From Mycobacterium sp. SM1 (GTDB lineage Bacteria > Actinomycetota > Actinomycetes > Mycobacteriales > Mycobacteriaceae), in NCBI RefSeq assembly GCF_018361265.1, contig NZ_JAFLNH010000004.1, positions 124,001-188,000 on the forward strand: 64,000 nt of DNA, in the 5' to 3' direction. This document shows, piece by piece, positions 7,056 to 15,540 of this stretch. The notes under the pieces were generated by a model. It had not been told where the DNA came from. It saw only the letters and a program-made list of their open reading frames with translations, and did not search any database. Every line of letters starts with the position of its first letter. Within the stretch, counting starts at the first letter, position 1. Made by a program: the position numbers and the translations under genes.

Positions 7056-9407
7056 ATGACGCAAGCCCCCGATCGTGAGAAGGCGCTCGAGCTGGCGGTG
7101 GCCCAGATCGAGAAGAGCTACGGCAAAGGGTCGGTGATGCGCCTCGGCGACGAGGTGCGTCAGCCGATCTCGGTGATACCGACTGGGTCCATCGCACTGG
7201 ACGCGGCCCTGGGCATCGGTGGCCTGCCCCGTGGACGGATCGTGGAGATCTATGGGCCGGAGTCCTCGGGGAAGACCACCGTCGCCCTGCACGCGGTGGC
7301 CAACGCCCAGGCCGCCGGTGGCATTGCGGCGTTCATCGATGCCGAACATGCGCTGGACCCGGAGTACGCCAAGAAGCTCGGTGTGGATACCGATTCGCTG
7401 CTGGTCAGTCAACCCGACACCGGTGAGCAGGCGCTGGAGATCGCCGACATGCTGGTGCGGTCCGGTGCGCTGGACATCTTGGTGGTCGACTCGGTGGCCG
7501 CGTTGGTGCCGCGGGCGGAGATCGAGGGCGAGATGGGTGACAGCCACGTCGGCCTGCAGGCCCGGCTGATGAGCCAGGCGATGCGGAAAATGGCTGGCGC
7601 GCTGAATAATTCAGGAACAACGGCGATCTTCATCAACCAGTTGCGCGAGAAGGTCGGCGTGTTATTCGGAAGTCCCGAAACCACTACTGGCGGAAAGGCT
7701 TTGAAATTCTATGCGTCGGTGAGACTGGACGTCAGGAGAATCGAGACGCTCAAGGACGGCACCGAGGCGGTCGGTAACCGCACCCGGGCCAAAGTCGTCA
7801 AGAACAAGTGCCTCGCAGAGGGTACTCGGATCTTCGATCCGCTGACCGGCACGACACATCGTATTGAGGATGTCGTCAACGGGCGGAAGCGCATCCATGT
7901 CGTGGCCGCGGCCAAAGATGGCACGCTGCAGGCACGACCCGTGGTGTCCTGGTTCGACCAGGGAACGCAGGATGTGATCGGGTTGCGCATCGCCGGTGGC
8001 GCAACCGTTTGGGCAACACCCGATCACAAAGTGCTGACGGAATACGGCTGGCGCCAGGCCGGGGAACTCCGCAGGGGAGACCGGGTGGCGCAACCGCGGT
8101 CCTTCGGCGGATTCGGTGGCCATGCGCCCATTTCGCTGGCTCAAGCGCGGTTGCTCGGCTATCTGATCGCGGACTCCTACGCGAGTGGTACGCCCCCAGT
8201 GCACTTCATCAATGTTGACCAGGCACTCAGTGATGACGTGGCACGAATCGCTACGGCGCTCGGTTGCGCGGCCCATCCGCAGGGGCGCGGCTCCCTTGCG
8301 CTCACGCGTCGGCCCGGCGAGCACGACGGTGTGCTAGACCTGTGCCAGCGGGCCGGTATCTACGAAAAGCCCACGTGGGAGAAGACGATTCCTAACTGGA
8401 TTTTCGAGCCCGACACCGCTGCCGATATCGTCGGCAATTTACTGTTCGGCCTGTTCGAGGGCGGTGGCTGGATAGGCCGGGAACCGACCGGAGCGCCACG
8501 AGCCGGATACGCCACGACCTCTGAACAGCTTGCCCACCAGATTCATTGGCTGCTGCTGAGATTCGGAATCGTGAGCATCGTCCGCGATTACGATCCGGCC
8601 CGAAAATCGCCGAGTACCATCATCGGCCGACAGATCCAGGGCCGCCGGGTGTGGATGGTCCGGATCGCGGGTATGGAGAACGTGAGGGCATTCGCGCAAT
8701 CAGTTCCTATGTGGGGGCCCCGCGGTAGCGCCCTTGTCCAGGCGGTTTCACAGGCCATGCGGGGAAGGCGGTGTGGATCGCCGGTGACATACCTGTCCGC
8801 GGAGGTGACCGACGCCGTGCTGAACTACCTTCATGAGCGCGGCGTGGGCGTACGGCAGGCGGCGGCGATCATCGGCGCGGGCGCCGGGAGCGCTGGTGGC
8901 GGAATGCGGCGGGTCTTAGGAGGTGTCGGCCGGCTGCGCAGGGATCGTGTGCAGGCGCTTGCGGATGCCCTGGATGACACGTTTCTGCGTGATGTGCTGG
9001 CGGAAGAACTGCGGTACTCGGTGATTCGAGAAGTACTGCCGGCGCGGCGGATGCGGACGTTCGACCTCGAGGTCGAGGAGCTGCACAACCTCATCGTGGA
9101 CGGGGTTGTCGTGCATAACTGTGCGCCACCATTCAAGCAGGCCGAATTCGACATCCTCTACGGCAAGGGCATCAGCAGGGAGGGCTCGCTGATCGACATG
9201 GGCGTGGACCAGGGCTTCATTCGCAAGTCCGGTTCCTGGTTCACCTACGAGGGCGAGCAACTCGGTCAGGGCAAGGAGAATGCGCGTAACTTCCTGCGGG
9301 AAAACGCCGACGTCGCCAACGAGATCGAGAAGAAGATCAAAGAAAAGCTCGGCATTGGCGCGGTGGTGACCGATGACGACGTCTTACCCGCACCCGTCGA
9401 TTTCTGA
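7056..9407 (+). CDS. recA: Recombinase RecA with an in-frame intein
   Basis: RecA forms filaments on single-stranded DNA for recombination and LexA self-cleavage. The 783-aa precursor holds a 346-aa extein interrupted at residue 252 by a 437-aa intein. Extein features are the Walker A GPESSGKTT, Walker B LDILVVDSVAALVP, DNA-binding loop NQLREKVGV, and after the intein CAPPFKQAEFDILYG. ATG 7056 is the start: an AGGAGA site precedes it and the extein begins MTQAPDREKALELA. Frame-open sequence upstream to 6978 lies over the promoter and is not coding. recX overlaps the 3' end by 35 bases. Control is by the LexA box and the NDp-type promoter upstream. Confidence 0.97.
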   Translation: MTQAPDREKALELAVAQIEKSYGKGSVMRLGDEVRQPISVIPTGSIALDAALGIGGLPRGRIVEIYGPESSGKTTVALHAVANAQAAGGIAAFIDAEHALDPEYAKKLGVDTDSLLVSQPDTGEQALEIADMLVRSGALDILVVDSVAALVPRAEIEGEMGDSHVGLQARLMSQAMRKMAGALNNSGTTAIFINQLREKVGVLFGSPETTTGGKALKFYASVRLDVRRIETLKDGTEAVGNRTRAKVVKNKCLAEGTRIFDPLTGTTHRIEDVVNGRKRIHVVAAAKDGTLQARPVVSWFDQGTQDVIGLRIAGGATVWATPDHKVLTEYGWRQAGELRRGDRVAQPRSFGGFGGHAPISLAQARLLGYLIADSYASGTPPVHFINVDQALSDDVARIATALGCAAHPQGRGSLALTRRPGEHDGVLDLCQRAGIYEKPTWEKTIPNWIFEPDTAADIVGNLLFGLFEGGGWIGREPTGAPRAGYATTSEQLAHQIHWLLLRFGIVSIVRDYDPARKSPSTIIGRQIQGRRVWMVRIAGMENVRAFAQSVPMWGPRGSALVQAVSQAMRGRRCGSPVTYLSAEVTDAVLNYLHERGVGVRQAAAIIGAGAGSAGGGMRRVLGGVGRLRRDRVQALADALDDTFLRDVLAEELRYSVIREVLPARRMRTFDLEVEELHNLIVDGVVVHNCAPPFKQAEFDILYGKGISREGSLIDMGVDQGFIRKSGSWFTYEGEQLGQGKENARNFLRENADVANEIEKKIKEKLGIGAVVTDDDVLPAPVDF
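7809..9119 (+). other. RecA intein with degenerate LAGLIDADG endonuclease
   Basis: The insert runs from Cys (TGC 7809, CLAEGTRIFDP) to Asn (AAC 9117, VVVHN) and is followed by Cys+1 (TGT 9120). Splicing motifs are intact: Cys1, the TPDH of block B, DLEVEELHN of block F, and His-Asn/Cys at the C-junction. It occupies the same RecA site as the M. tuberculosis intein (440 aa there, 437 here). The endonuclease keeps the first LAGLIDADG Asp (YLIADS, intein residue 122), but the second motif reads LFEGGGW: the catalytic Asp codon is GGT (8463-8465, residue 219). Protein splicing is expected to work. Homing cleavage is probably lost (inference). Confidence 0.93.
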
Positions 9408-9894
9408 CCCGTCTCGCGAGGAGCGGGCGCGGGCGTTATGCCTGCGCCTGCTCACCGTGCGGTCACGAACCCGGGCCGAATTATCCGGGCAGCTGGCGAA
9501 ACGCGGATACCCCGACGACATCAGCGAGCGGGTGTTAGATCGACTGGCCGCGGTCGGGCTGGTCGATGACGCAGACTTCGCCGAACGGTGGGTGCGTTTC
9601 AGGCGGGCCAACGCGGGAAAAAGCAAGCGCGCACTGGCCGCCGAGCTGCAGGCCAAGGGTATCGACGAGGATCTCATCGACGCGGCGCTGGACGATATCG
9701 ACGCGGGCGTCGAGCGGGACCGGGCCGAGCGCGCGGTGCGGGCCCGGCTAAGACGGGAGACCCTCACCGACGATGATGCGAAGGTGTGTCGCCGGCTGGT
9801 GGCGATGTTGGCCCGCCGCGGCTACGACCGGGCGATGGCCTACGAGGTAGTAAGCACCGAGCTGGCCGCCGAACGCGACCGTCGCCGGGTGTAG
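9373..9894 (+). CDS. recX: RecA regulatory protein RecX
   Basis: RecX limits RecA filament growth. The 173-aa protein has the three-helix repeats of the family: LCLRLLTVRSRTRAEL, YPDDISERVLDRL with GLVDDADFAERWV, and the C-terminal MLARRGYDRAMAYEVV. It starts inside the recA 3' end (ATG 9373), which implies translational coupling, as in M. tuberculosis. In M. tuberculosis two small genes lie between recX and miaB; here only 153 bases separate them. Confidence 0.95.
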   Translation: MTTSYPHPSISDPSREERARALCLRLLTVRSRTRAELSGQLAKRGYPDDISERVLDRLAAVGLVDDADFAERWVRFRRANAGKSKRALAAELQAKGIDEDLIDAALDDIDAGVERDRAERAVRARLRRETLTDDDAKVCRRLVAMLARRGYDRAMAYEVVSTELAAERDRRRV

Positions 9895-9897
9895 CTC

Positions 9898-9922
9898 GGC
9901 GGCGGCCGCACCGGCCGCCGCC
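9898..9922 (+). terminator. Terminator-like hairpin after recX
   Basis: GGCGGCGGCC (9898-9907) and GGCCGCCGCC (9913-9922) form a perfect 10-bp stem with a 5-base loop, three bases after the recX stop. There is no T run. The position supports a transcription end for recA-recX. Confidence 0.65.
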
Positions 9923-10047
9923 AAGGCGAGGACGACTGGCCTGGGTGCTGATCCCCACGATGTCGTGCGACAACGTCGGGAGCGGCTCGCCGTGGTCGGG
10001 GGTAGGCGACCAACCCGGGAGCTGTCTAGTCGCCGTACCATGGCCCC

Positions 10048-11583
10048 GTGACGTCAACGGTGGCGCAGGGCCAGACGGGGGCGGGAACCGCAGACCGGTG
10101 CTCGCCCGGGCGCGGGCGCACCTATCAGGTACGCACCTACGGCTGCCAGATGAACGTCCATGATTCCGAGCGGTTGGCGGGCCTCCTGGAAGCGGCGGGC
10201 TACCGGCGCGCGCCGGAGGGCTCTGACGCAGACGTGGTGGTTTTCAACACCTGCGCCGTGCGCGAGAATGCCGACAATAAGCTCTACGGCAACCTCAGCC
10301 ACCTGGCGCCGCGCAAACACCGTAACCCGGACATGCAGATCGCGGTCGGGGGCTGCCTGGCCCAAAAGGACCGAGAAACGGTGCTGCGCAAAGCGCCGTG
10401 GGTCGACGTTGTCTTCGGAACCCACAACATCGCTGCGCTGCCGACGCTGCTGGAGCGGGCGCGTCACAACAAGGCCGCGCAGGTGGAAATCGCCGAGGCG
10501 CTGCAGCAGTTTCCCTCTACGCTGCCATCGGTTCGCGAATCGGCGTATTCGGCCTGGGTTTCCATCTCCGTGGGCTGCAACAATCGCTGCACGTTCTGCA
10601 TCGTCCCGTCGCTGCGCGGGAAGGAGGTGGACCGCAGCCCAGCGGATATCCTGGCCGAGATCCGGGCGCTGGTAGATACCGGTGTGCTCGAAGTCACCTT
10701 GCTGGGGCAAAACGTTAACGCGTACGGGGTCTCCTTCGCCGATCCACGCCTGCCGCGCAATCGTCGCGCTTTCGCCGAACTGCTGCGCGCATGCGGGCGA
10801 ATTGACGGGCTCGAGCGGGTCCGGTTCACTTCCCCGCATCCGGCCGAATTCAGCGACGACGTCATCGAGGCGATGGCGGAAACCCCCAACGTCTGTCCGG
10901 CCTTGCATATGCCGCTGCAGTCCGGTTCCGACCGGATCTTGCGGGCGATGCGACGGTCTTATCGCGCCGAGCGTTTCCTGAGTATCATCGATCGGGTGCG
11001 GGCGGCCATACCGCAGGCCGCGATCACCACCGATGTGATCGTCGGTTTCCCCGGTGAGACCGAACAGGACTTCGCTGCCACACTGGAAGTTGTACGGCAA
11101 GCGCGGTTCGCGGGCGCATTCACCTTCCAGTATTCCAAACGTCCGGGCACGCCGGCGGCCGAACTGGCCGATCAGGTTCCCAAGGCTGTTGTGCAGGAAC
11201 GCTACAACAGGTTGGTGGCACTGCAGGAGCAGATCGCTCTGGAGGAGAATCGCGCCCAGATCGGCCGGACCGTCGAGTTGTTGGTGGCCACCGGTGAAGG
11301 CCGCAAGGACGCCCGTACAGCGCGGATGAGCGGCCGGGCACGGGATGGCCGGCTGGTGCACTTCACCCCCGACGGACAGCAGGTGCGGCCCGGCGACATC
11401 GTCACCACGGTGGTCACCGACGCCGCGCCGCACCATCTCATCGCGGACTCGGGCATCCGCACTTGTCGCCGTACCCGTGCCGGGGACGGGTACGCCGCCG
11501 GGCAACGCGGGGCAGTCGGCCTCGGCATGCCCGGTATCGGACGGTCGGCAAGCCCGGCCAGTGAAACCGGGTGTACTCCATGA
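10048..11583 (+). CDS. miaB: tRNA-2-methylthio-N6-dimethylallyladenosine synthase MiaB
   Basis: This radical-SAM methylthiotransferase converts i6A37 to ms2i6A37 in tRNA, after MiaA. The 511-aa protein has the N-terminal UPF0004 domain (RTYGCQMNVHDSERL, NTCAVRENA, GGCLAQKD, each with a cluster-binding Cys) and the radical-SAM CxxxCxxC in CNNRCTFC at about residue 180. A C-terminal TRAM domain follows (about 390-455). The last ~45 residues are low-complexity and not part of the family core. GTG 10048 is the start. The stop overlaps the next gene by an ATGA. Confidence 0.95.
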   Translation: MTSTVAQGQTGAGTADRCSPGRGRTYQVRTYGCQMNVHDSERLAGLLEAAGYRRAPEGSDADVVVFNTCAVRENADNKLYGNLSHLAPRKHRNPDMQIAVGGCLAQKDRETVLRKAPWVDVVFGTHNIAALPTLLERARHNKAAQVEIAEALQQFPSTLPSVRESAYSAWVSISVGCNNRCTFCIVPSLRGKEVDRSPADILAEIRALVDTGVLEVTLLGQNVNAYGVSFADPRLPRNRRAFAELLRACGRIDGLERVRFTSPHPAEFSDDVIEAMAETPNVCPALHMPLQSGSDRILRAMRRSYRAERFLSIIDRVRAAIPQAAITTDVIVGFPGETEQDFAATLEVVRQARFAGAFTFQYSKRPGTPAAELADQVPKAVVQERYNRLVALQEQIALEENRAQIGRTVELLVATGEGRKDARTARMSGRARDGRLVHFTPDGQQVRPGDIVTTVVTDAAPHHLIADSGIRTCRRTRAGDGYAAGQRGAVGLGMPGIGRSASPASETGCTP

Positions 11584-12203
11584 ATGCCGGTCCGAAGCCG
11601 GATGGCTTCGACGCGTTCAAGACCGACATCGAAGAGGCGGAACGCCGTATCGCCCGCGAAATCGACCCGGGCGCACGGGCTGTGGTTGTCGCCGTCCTGG
11701 TATTCGTGCTGCTGGGGTCGTTTATTCTGCCGCACACCGGCGACGTCAACGGCTGGGACGTGCTGTTTAGCACACATGGTGCCCACGCGGCCGCGGTGAC
11801 GTTGCCGTCACGGATGTTCGGCTGGCTGGCGCTGGTGTTCGGCGTCGGCTTTTCGATGCTGGCCCTGCTGACCCGGCGCTGGGCGTTGGCCTGGGTGGCA
11901 CTTGCGGGGACCGCGGTGGCCAGTGCCGGCGGGTTGCTGGCCGTGTGGTCACGACAGACCGCGGCCGCCGGGCATCCGGGCCCCGGTGTTGGACTTGTCA
12001 TCGCGTGGATCACGGTGATCTTGCTGACATTTCACTGGGCCCGGGTGGTGGGCTCTCGCACCATCGTCCAGCTTGCCGCCGAGCAGGAACGCCGCCGTGC
12101 CAGCGCGGCGCAACACTGCAAGACCCCACCGGAAAGCCCGGCCAGCCCCGCGGCCGATGATGGCCGGCCCAAGCCGGAACGCGATAGTCCGGAGTGGGGT
12201 TAA
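11580..12203 (+). CDS. Conserved membrane protein (Rv2732c type)
   Basis: The 207-aa protein has four hydrophobic segments (about residues 35-55, 78-98, 103-125 and 138-158). A cytoplasmic N-terminus holds KTDIEEAERRIAREI, and the tail is polar and Pro-rich. ATG 11580 overlaps the miaB stop as ATGA, so coupling with miaB is likely. In-frame GTG 11571 is the alternative start. No enzymatic motif is seen, and the function is unknown. Confidence 0.85.
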   Translation: MNAGPKPDGFDAFKTDIEEAERRIAREIDPGARAVVVAVLVFVLLGSFILPHTGDVNGWDVLFSTHGAHAAAVTLPSRMFGWLALVFGVGFSMLALLTRRWALAWVALAGTAVASAGGLLAVWSRQTAAAGHPGPGVGLVIAWITVILLTFHWARVVGSRTIVQLAAEQERRRASAAQHCKTPPESPASPAADDGRPKPERDSPEWG

Positions 12204-12298
12204 GCTCGCCGGGCCAGGGGCGTTCGGGGCGTTCGAAGACGGAGACGGGACGGGCGGGGACACGCCTTAAAGCGTGTCGAACAACTTTGGTGAGTGTT

Positions 12299-12411
12299 CG
12301 GCACCGCCATTCTCGGGCGTTCCTGGGTTCAGGCCGCGGGCGCGGTGTGAACTCGGCACCGCCATTCTCGGGCGTTCCTGGGTTCAGGCCGCGGGCGCGG
12401 TGTGAACTCGG
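12299..12411. repeat. 55-bp direct repeat, two copies plus 3 bases
   Basis: A unit beginning CGGCACCGCCATTCTCGGGC occurs at 12299-12353 and 12354-12408 without mismatch, followed by CGG. It sits beyond the C-terminal end of the tnpB remnant, where IS605/IS607-type elements keep their right-end RNA-coding sequence. Origin is unproven. Confidence 0.9.
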
Positions 12412-13175
12412 TTCCCGCGTCAGCCGGGCTGGTGTCACCAACACGTGGGTGTTGGCCAGAGCCGTCCCGTCGGCGGGCAGTGGTGGCCCGGCCTCCTGCT
12501 TGGGGGTCCGGGGATCGGTTCGGGTGATGGGTGCGGCCCCAGCGGGCCAGATTCGTCGCGGCGTTGGTGTCTGGGGCGCCGGTATGCCCGCAACCACAGG
12601 TGAACACCCGATCGGCCAGCGTCATCTCGGTGTTGACCGCGCCGCATCGCGGGCACAGCCGGGTCGATGGGATACCAGCGGTCGGCCTCGATGAGCTGCC
12701 CGCCGCGCCAGGCCTGCCGGTAGCGCGGCATCCGGGCGAGCTCGGCCCAGCCGGCATCGCAGATCGCGCGGGCCGGCCGGTGGTTGGCCAGCATTCCTGT
12801 CACGTTCAGGTTTTCGATGACGATCCGGTCGTGGGTCTTGACCAGCCCGCCGGGTAGGTGGTGCAGGACATGGCGGCGCACATTGGCCACACGGTGGTGA
12901 CGCCGGCCCAACCGGGCGGCGGCATCCTTGCGGTTGAAGCCGGGTGCTGCTGGGCGGGGTGCACGTCGGCGGCCTCGGCATTCAACGAACACCACCACCG
13001 GCCGCCGTGGTAGCTGATCGTGGCGAAACAGATTGTCGCTCGCTGTTTGGCGACCATGCGCCGCAGCCGGCGGGTGCCCTCACGCACCGCGACCGCCCCG
13101 ATGCCGGGCAGCATGGCCGAGCGGGGGTGATCGCCCTCACCGACGCGTATCGCCGGTTTGCCGCCCTTGGGGTGC
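12329..13175 (-). pseudogene. Broken TnpB (IS605/IS607 OrfB) gene
   Basis: Pieces of an RNA-guided TnpB nuclease lie in three frames. From the 5' side: TKHPKGGKPAIRVGEGDHPR and YHGGRWWCSL (about 13175-12950); then DAAARLGRRHHRVANVRRH with the RuvC-II segment RIVIENLNVTGM (about 12930-12790); then the zinc ribbon LCPRCGAVNTE...CGCGH and RuvC-III APDTNAATNLARW (about 12660-12540). The RuvC-I region between the first two pieces is missing, and frameshifts separate the pieces. It is therefore inactive. A stop ends the last frame at 12329 after the 55-bp repeats. Confidence 0.8.
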
Positions 13176-13613
13176 TTGGTGCGCGTCAAACGCCATGTCC
13201 TCGTCGACACCAACGTCGACACCAACGCTGTGCTGGTCGCCGCTGTCGTCACCGCAGCCGACGTGACCGACCGGGCGGCATTCCCCACGCTGCTGGGTAA
13301 GGCCAAGCGGGTCGCGCCGACCATCAGCCACGTGTGGCTGGACAACGGCTACACCGGGCAGGCCGTCACCACAGCCTGCGCCAAGGCCGGTGTCACCGTG
13401 GACGTGGTGTCCGGGCCGAAACCCGGCCACGGCTTCTTCGTCCAGCCCCGACGCTGGATAGTCGAACGCACCAACGGCTGGATCAACCACTGCCGCCGCA
13501 TCGACCGCCACTACGAAACCACGCTGGCCGCCCACGAAGGCTTCCTCTACCTCAGCCAAATCGCTTTACTACTTCGACGACTCGACCGCAGCCAGCTGCT
13601 CGACACGCCTTAG
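13158..13613 (+). pseudogene. C-terminal half of an IS5-family transposase
   Basis: The real homology begins near codon 9 (RVKRHVLVDT) and includes WLDNGYTG (second DDE Asp) and WIVERTNGWINHCRRIDRHYE (the Glu). The N-terminal half with the first helix-turn-helix is replaced by tnpB sequence. An in-frame 12-bp duplication, GTCGACACCAAC at 13203-13226, gives VDTNVDTN. Inactive as a transposase by lack of its N-terminus. Confidence 0.8.
13203..13226. repeat. 12-bp in-frame tandem duplication
   Basis: GTCGACACCAAC occurs twice head to tail inside the IS5-type transposase remnant. Confidence 0.9.
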
Positions 13614-14917
13614 GACCTTCGGGTCAGCGCGTTAGCGGCAGCCTCGGCCCATTGACGCCACTGCGCGGCGTTCGCCTTGGCTTCCTCGGCTTCTTTGCTG
13701 CGGCCGGCGGCTTCCGCTTTTTGTGCCTGGCGTTCGAATTGCTCGGCTCGGGTGCGGAACTGCTCGGCACGCGCCTGGGCCTGGGGATCCCACCAGTCCG
13801 GCTGGGCGTCGCGCACCTTTTTCTCGACCGCGCGCAGTCGCCGCTCCAACTCCGCGGAGCGCTCCCGTGGCACCTTGCCGATCGCATTCCATTTCTCGGT
13901 AATCGACCGCAGCGCCGCCCGGGCGGCGTCGAGGTTGCTGGTGTCGAGTTTTTCCGCCTCGGCCAGCAGCGCCTCTTTCGCGTGCGCATTAGCCCACAAC
14001 TCCGCCTCCCGTTCTGCGGTCGCCGCGTTTCTCGCCGCGAAAAACGAGTCTTGGGCGGCTTTGAACCGGCGCCACAGCGCGTCGTCGACATCCCGGGCCG
14101 CTCGGCCGGCCGCTTTCCATTCGCTGAGCAACTTGCGAAATTCCGCGCTGGTGGTAGCCCAGTCCGTGGACCGCGACAGTTCCTCGGCGCGTTCACACAG
14201 CCGTTCCTTTGCCTGCCGGGCCCCTGATCGCTCACGGTCGAGCCCGGCGAAGTGGGATCCCCGACGCCGGTTGAAGGTGTCCCGGGCGGCCGAGTAGCGC
14301 TTCCACAGCGCGTCGTCGGTCTTGCGGTCCACGCCGGTGATCGTCTTCCATTCTTCGAGAATGGCGCGGAGGCGGTCACCGGCCACTTTCCACTGCGTCG
14401 AGTGTGCGGCGAGTTCCTCGGCCTCAGCGGCCAGCGCTTCCTTACGGGCCGTCTGGGCGGCGCGCAGCTCCTCGCGGCGGGCGCGATCCGCGGCGGTGAC
14501 GGCGTCGGCGTGTTCGCGAATGGCGTCCAAGCGGGCCGCGAGTGCGTCGACGTCGCCGAGCACATTCGCCGTCGGCAAGGCCTCAGCCAGCGCCGCCGCG
14601 GCGTTTTTGATCTTGCGGGCATCGCCGGAGCCCGACACCAGCCGCTCCTCCATCAGCGTGATCTCGGTGTTCAAATCCTCGAATCGTCGCCCGAAATGAG
14701 CGAACGCCGCCTCGGGATCGCCGGCTTGCCAGCGGCCGATGACACGCTCGCCGGCACCGGTGATCAGCCACACTGTGCCGTCGTCATCGACACGACCGAA
14801 CCGGCGCGGATCGTTGGCCGGTGGTGACGCAGGGGCGGTAGGGCGGGGCCCTGGACGCGGTCCTGGCCGGGGAGCCGGCTTGGGTGCATCACTGGTCTGG
14901 GGCTTTTCGGCCGTCAT
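13610..14917 (-). CDS. DUF349 coiled-coil protein (Rv2731 type)
   Basis: The 435-aa Ala/Arg-rich protein has a Pro-rich N-terminus (PRPGPRPGPRP), a short beta region (RVDDDGTVWLITGAGERVIGR) and then repeated DUF349 helical units. The units are marked by W-K-x9-DDALWKRY/FKAA patterns (EEWKTITGVDRKTDDALWKR; SEWKAAGRAARDVDDALWRR; EKWNAIGKVPRE). The molecular role is not established; a highly helical scaffold is likely. The TAA stop at 13610-13612 overlaps the right end of the IS5-like element, so the element may have supplied the stop codon. Confidence 0.9.
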   Translation of the reverse strand: MTAEKPQTSDAPKPAPRPGPRPGPRPTAPASPPANDPRRFGRVDDDGTVWLITGAGERVIGRWQAGDPEAAFAHFGRRFEDLNTEITLMEERLVSGSGDARKIKNAAAALAEALPTANVLGDVDALAARLDAIREHADAVTAADRARREELRAAQTARKEALAAEAEELAAHSTQWKVAGDRLRAILEEWKTITGVDRKTDDALWKRYSAARDTFNRRRGSHFAGLDRERSGARQAKERLCERAEELSRSTDWATTSAEFRKLLSEWKAAGRAARDVDDALWRRFKAAQDSFFAARNAATAEREAELWANAHAKEALLAEAEKLDTSNLDAARAALRSITEKWNAIGKVPRERSAELERRLRAVEKKVRDAQPDWWDPQAQARAEQFRTRAEQFERQAQKAEAAGRSKEAEEAKANAAQWRQWAEAAANALTRRS

Positions 14918-15116
14918 CTGCTTCCGTCACCTACCCTTCGCGCGGGTCATCCCCGCGCACCTGCCGCGCATCGCGGCGCCATCACCTCACCATCGGAGCC
15001 CGTCGGCCCGACGGCCGTCACACGATCCCCCGAGGGTCCACCAGCTATTGAAGCAGCTTGACCGGTGACGCGCCGCCGGGCAGGCGGTGCGCCTGAAACC
15101 GGGTCTGGCCAGCGGC
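14918..15116. other. Gap upstream of the DUF349 gene
   Basis: About 200 bases holding the likely DUF349 promoter and 5' debris of the decayed transporter copy. No other gene is seen. Confidence 0.4.
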
Positions 15117-15400
15117 GCGCGGATCTGGTCGGGTCCGGTGTGGCCGCGGTGCTCCTGGCGGTGGGGTCGGCGTCATCGTGGGCGTTATGTGCGGTGCTGA
15201 CTCAAAGTGTGGCCGCCGTGCTCGACGACGGCCCCGGGGACGGTGCTGCGCGCGCGGGAGTGGTACGCGTGGACGCTGGTCGCGCTGACAGGGACGGTGT
15301 TTCAGCCCTAGGCGGTTCGCGTCGTGCCGTGTTGCCCGGAGTGCACCCCGGGCTGCCAGTGGTCGCGTCGGTCGTGCGTAGGTTGGTGGCTAGGTGTTGC
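15117..15400 (+). pseudogene. Decayed third copy of the DMT transporter gene
   Basis: The DNA resembles the middle part of the 16621-17523 gene: GATCTGGTCGGG, GTGCTCCTGGCGGTGG, GCGGTGCTGACT, GTACGCGTGGACGCTGGT and ACGGTGTTTCAG align in order with its 17095-17275 segment. The coding frame is broken and the GTGTTTCAG is followed by a TAG. Both ends are missing. It is the leftmost of three tandem relatives. Confidence 0.7.
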
Positions 15401-15540
15401 TAGGTGGGAAGCTCTACGGGGGCGGGCCCGTCGAAGTCGCGACGCTGCCCAGCGAAACGGGAATGGGCGCGGAGCCGGTCGTGAAGAACAACGCGTACCC
15501 GAGGCGGCTTGCGGGCCGGACATCGGCGAGGAGGTCACTC

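Larger units (their letters stand above)
12269..13611. mobile_element. IS5-like element remnant with an inserted TnpB remnant
   Basis: The ends are imperfect 18-bp inverted repeats: AAAGCGTGTCGAACAACT (12269-12286) and, read inward from the right, AAGGCGTGTCGAGCAGCT (complement of 13594-13611), with 3 mismatches. Only the C-terminal half of the IS5-type transposase survives at the right. The left and centre hold a 55-bp direct repeat and a broken tnpB on the other strand. GACACGCCTT lies both just outside the left end (12259-12268) and just inside the right end (13602-13611), which suggests a former IS-IS junction. The right end touches the stop codon of the DUF349 gene. Confidence 0.65.

Noticed and set aside
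10054..11505. Long minus-strand open frame (483 codons) opposite miaB
   Set aside because: It is the antisense of a clear miaB with all family motifs; long antisense frames are common in high-GC DNA, and the translation has no family likeness.
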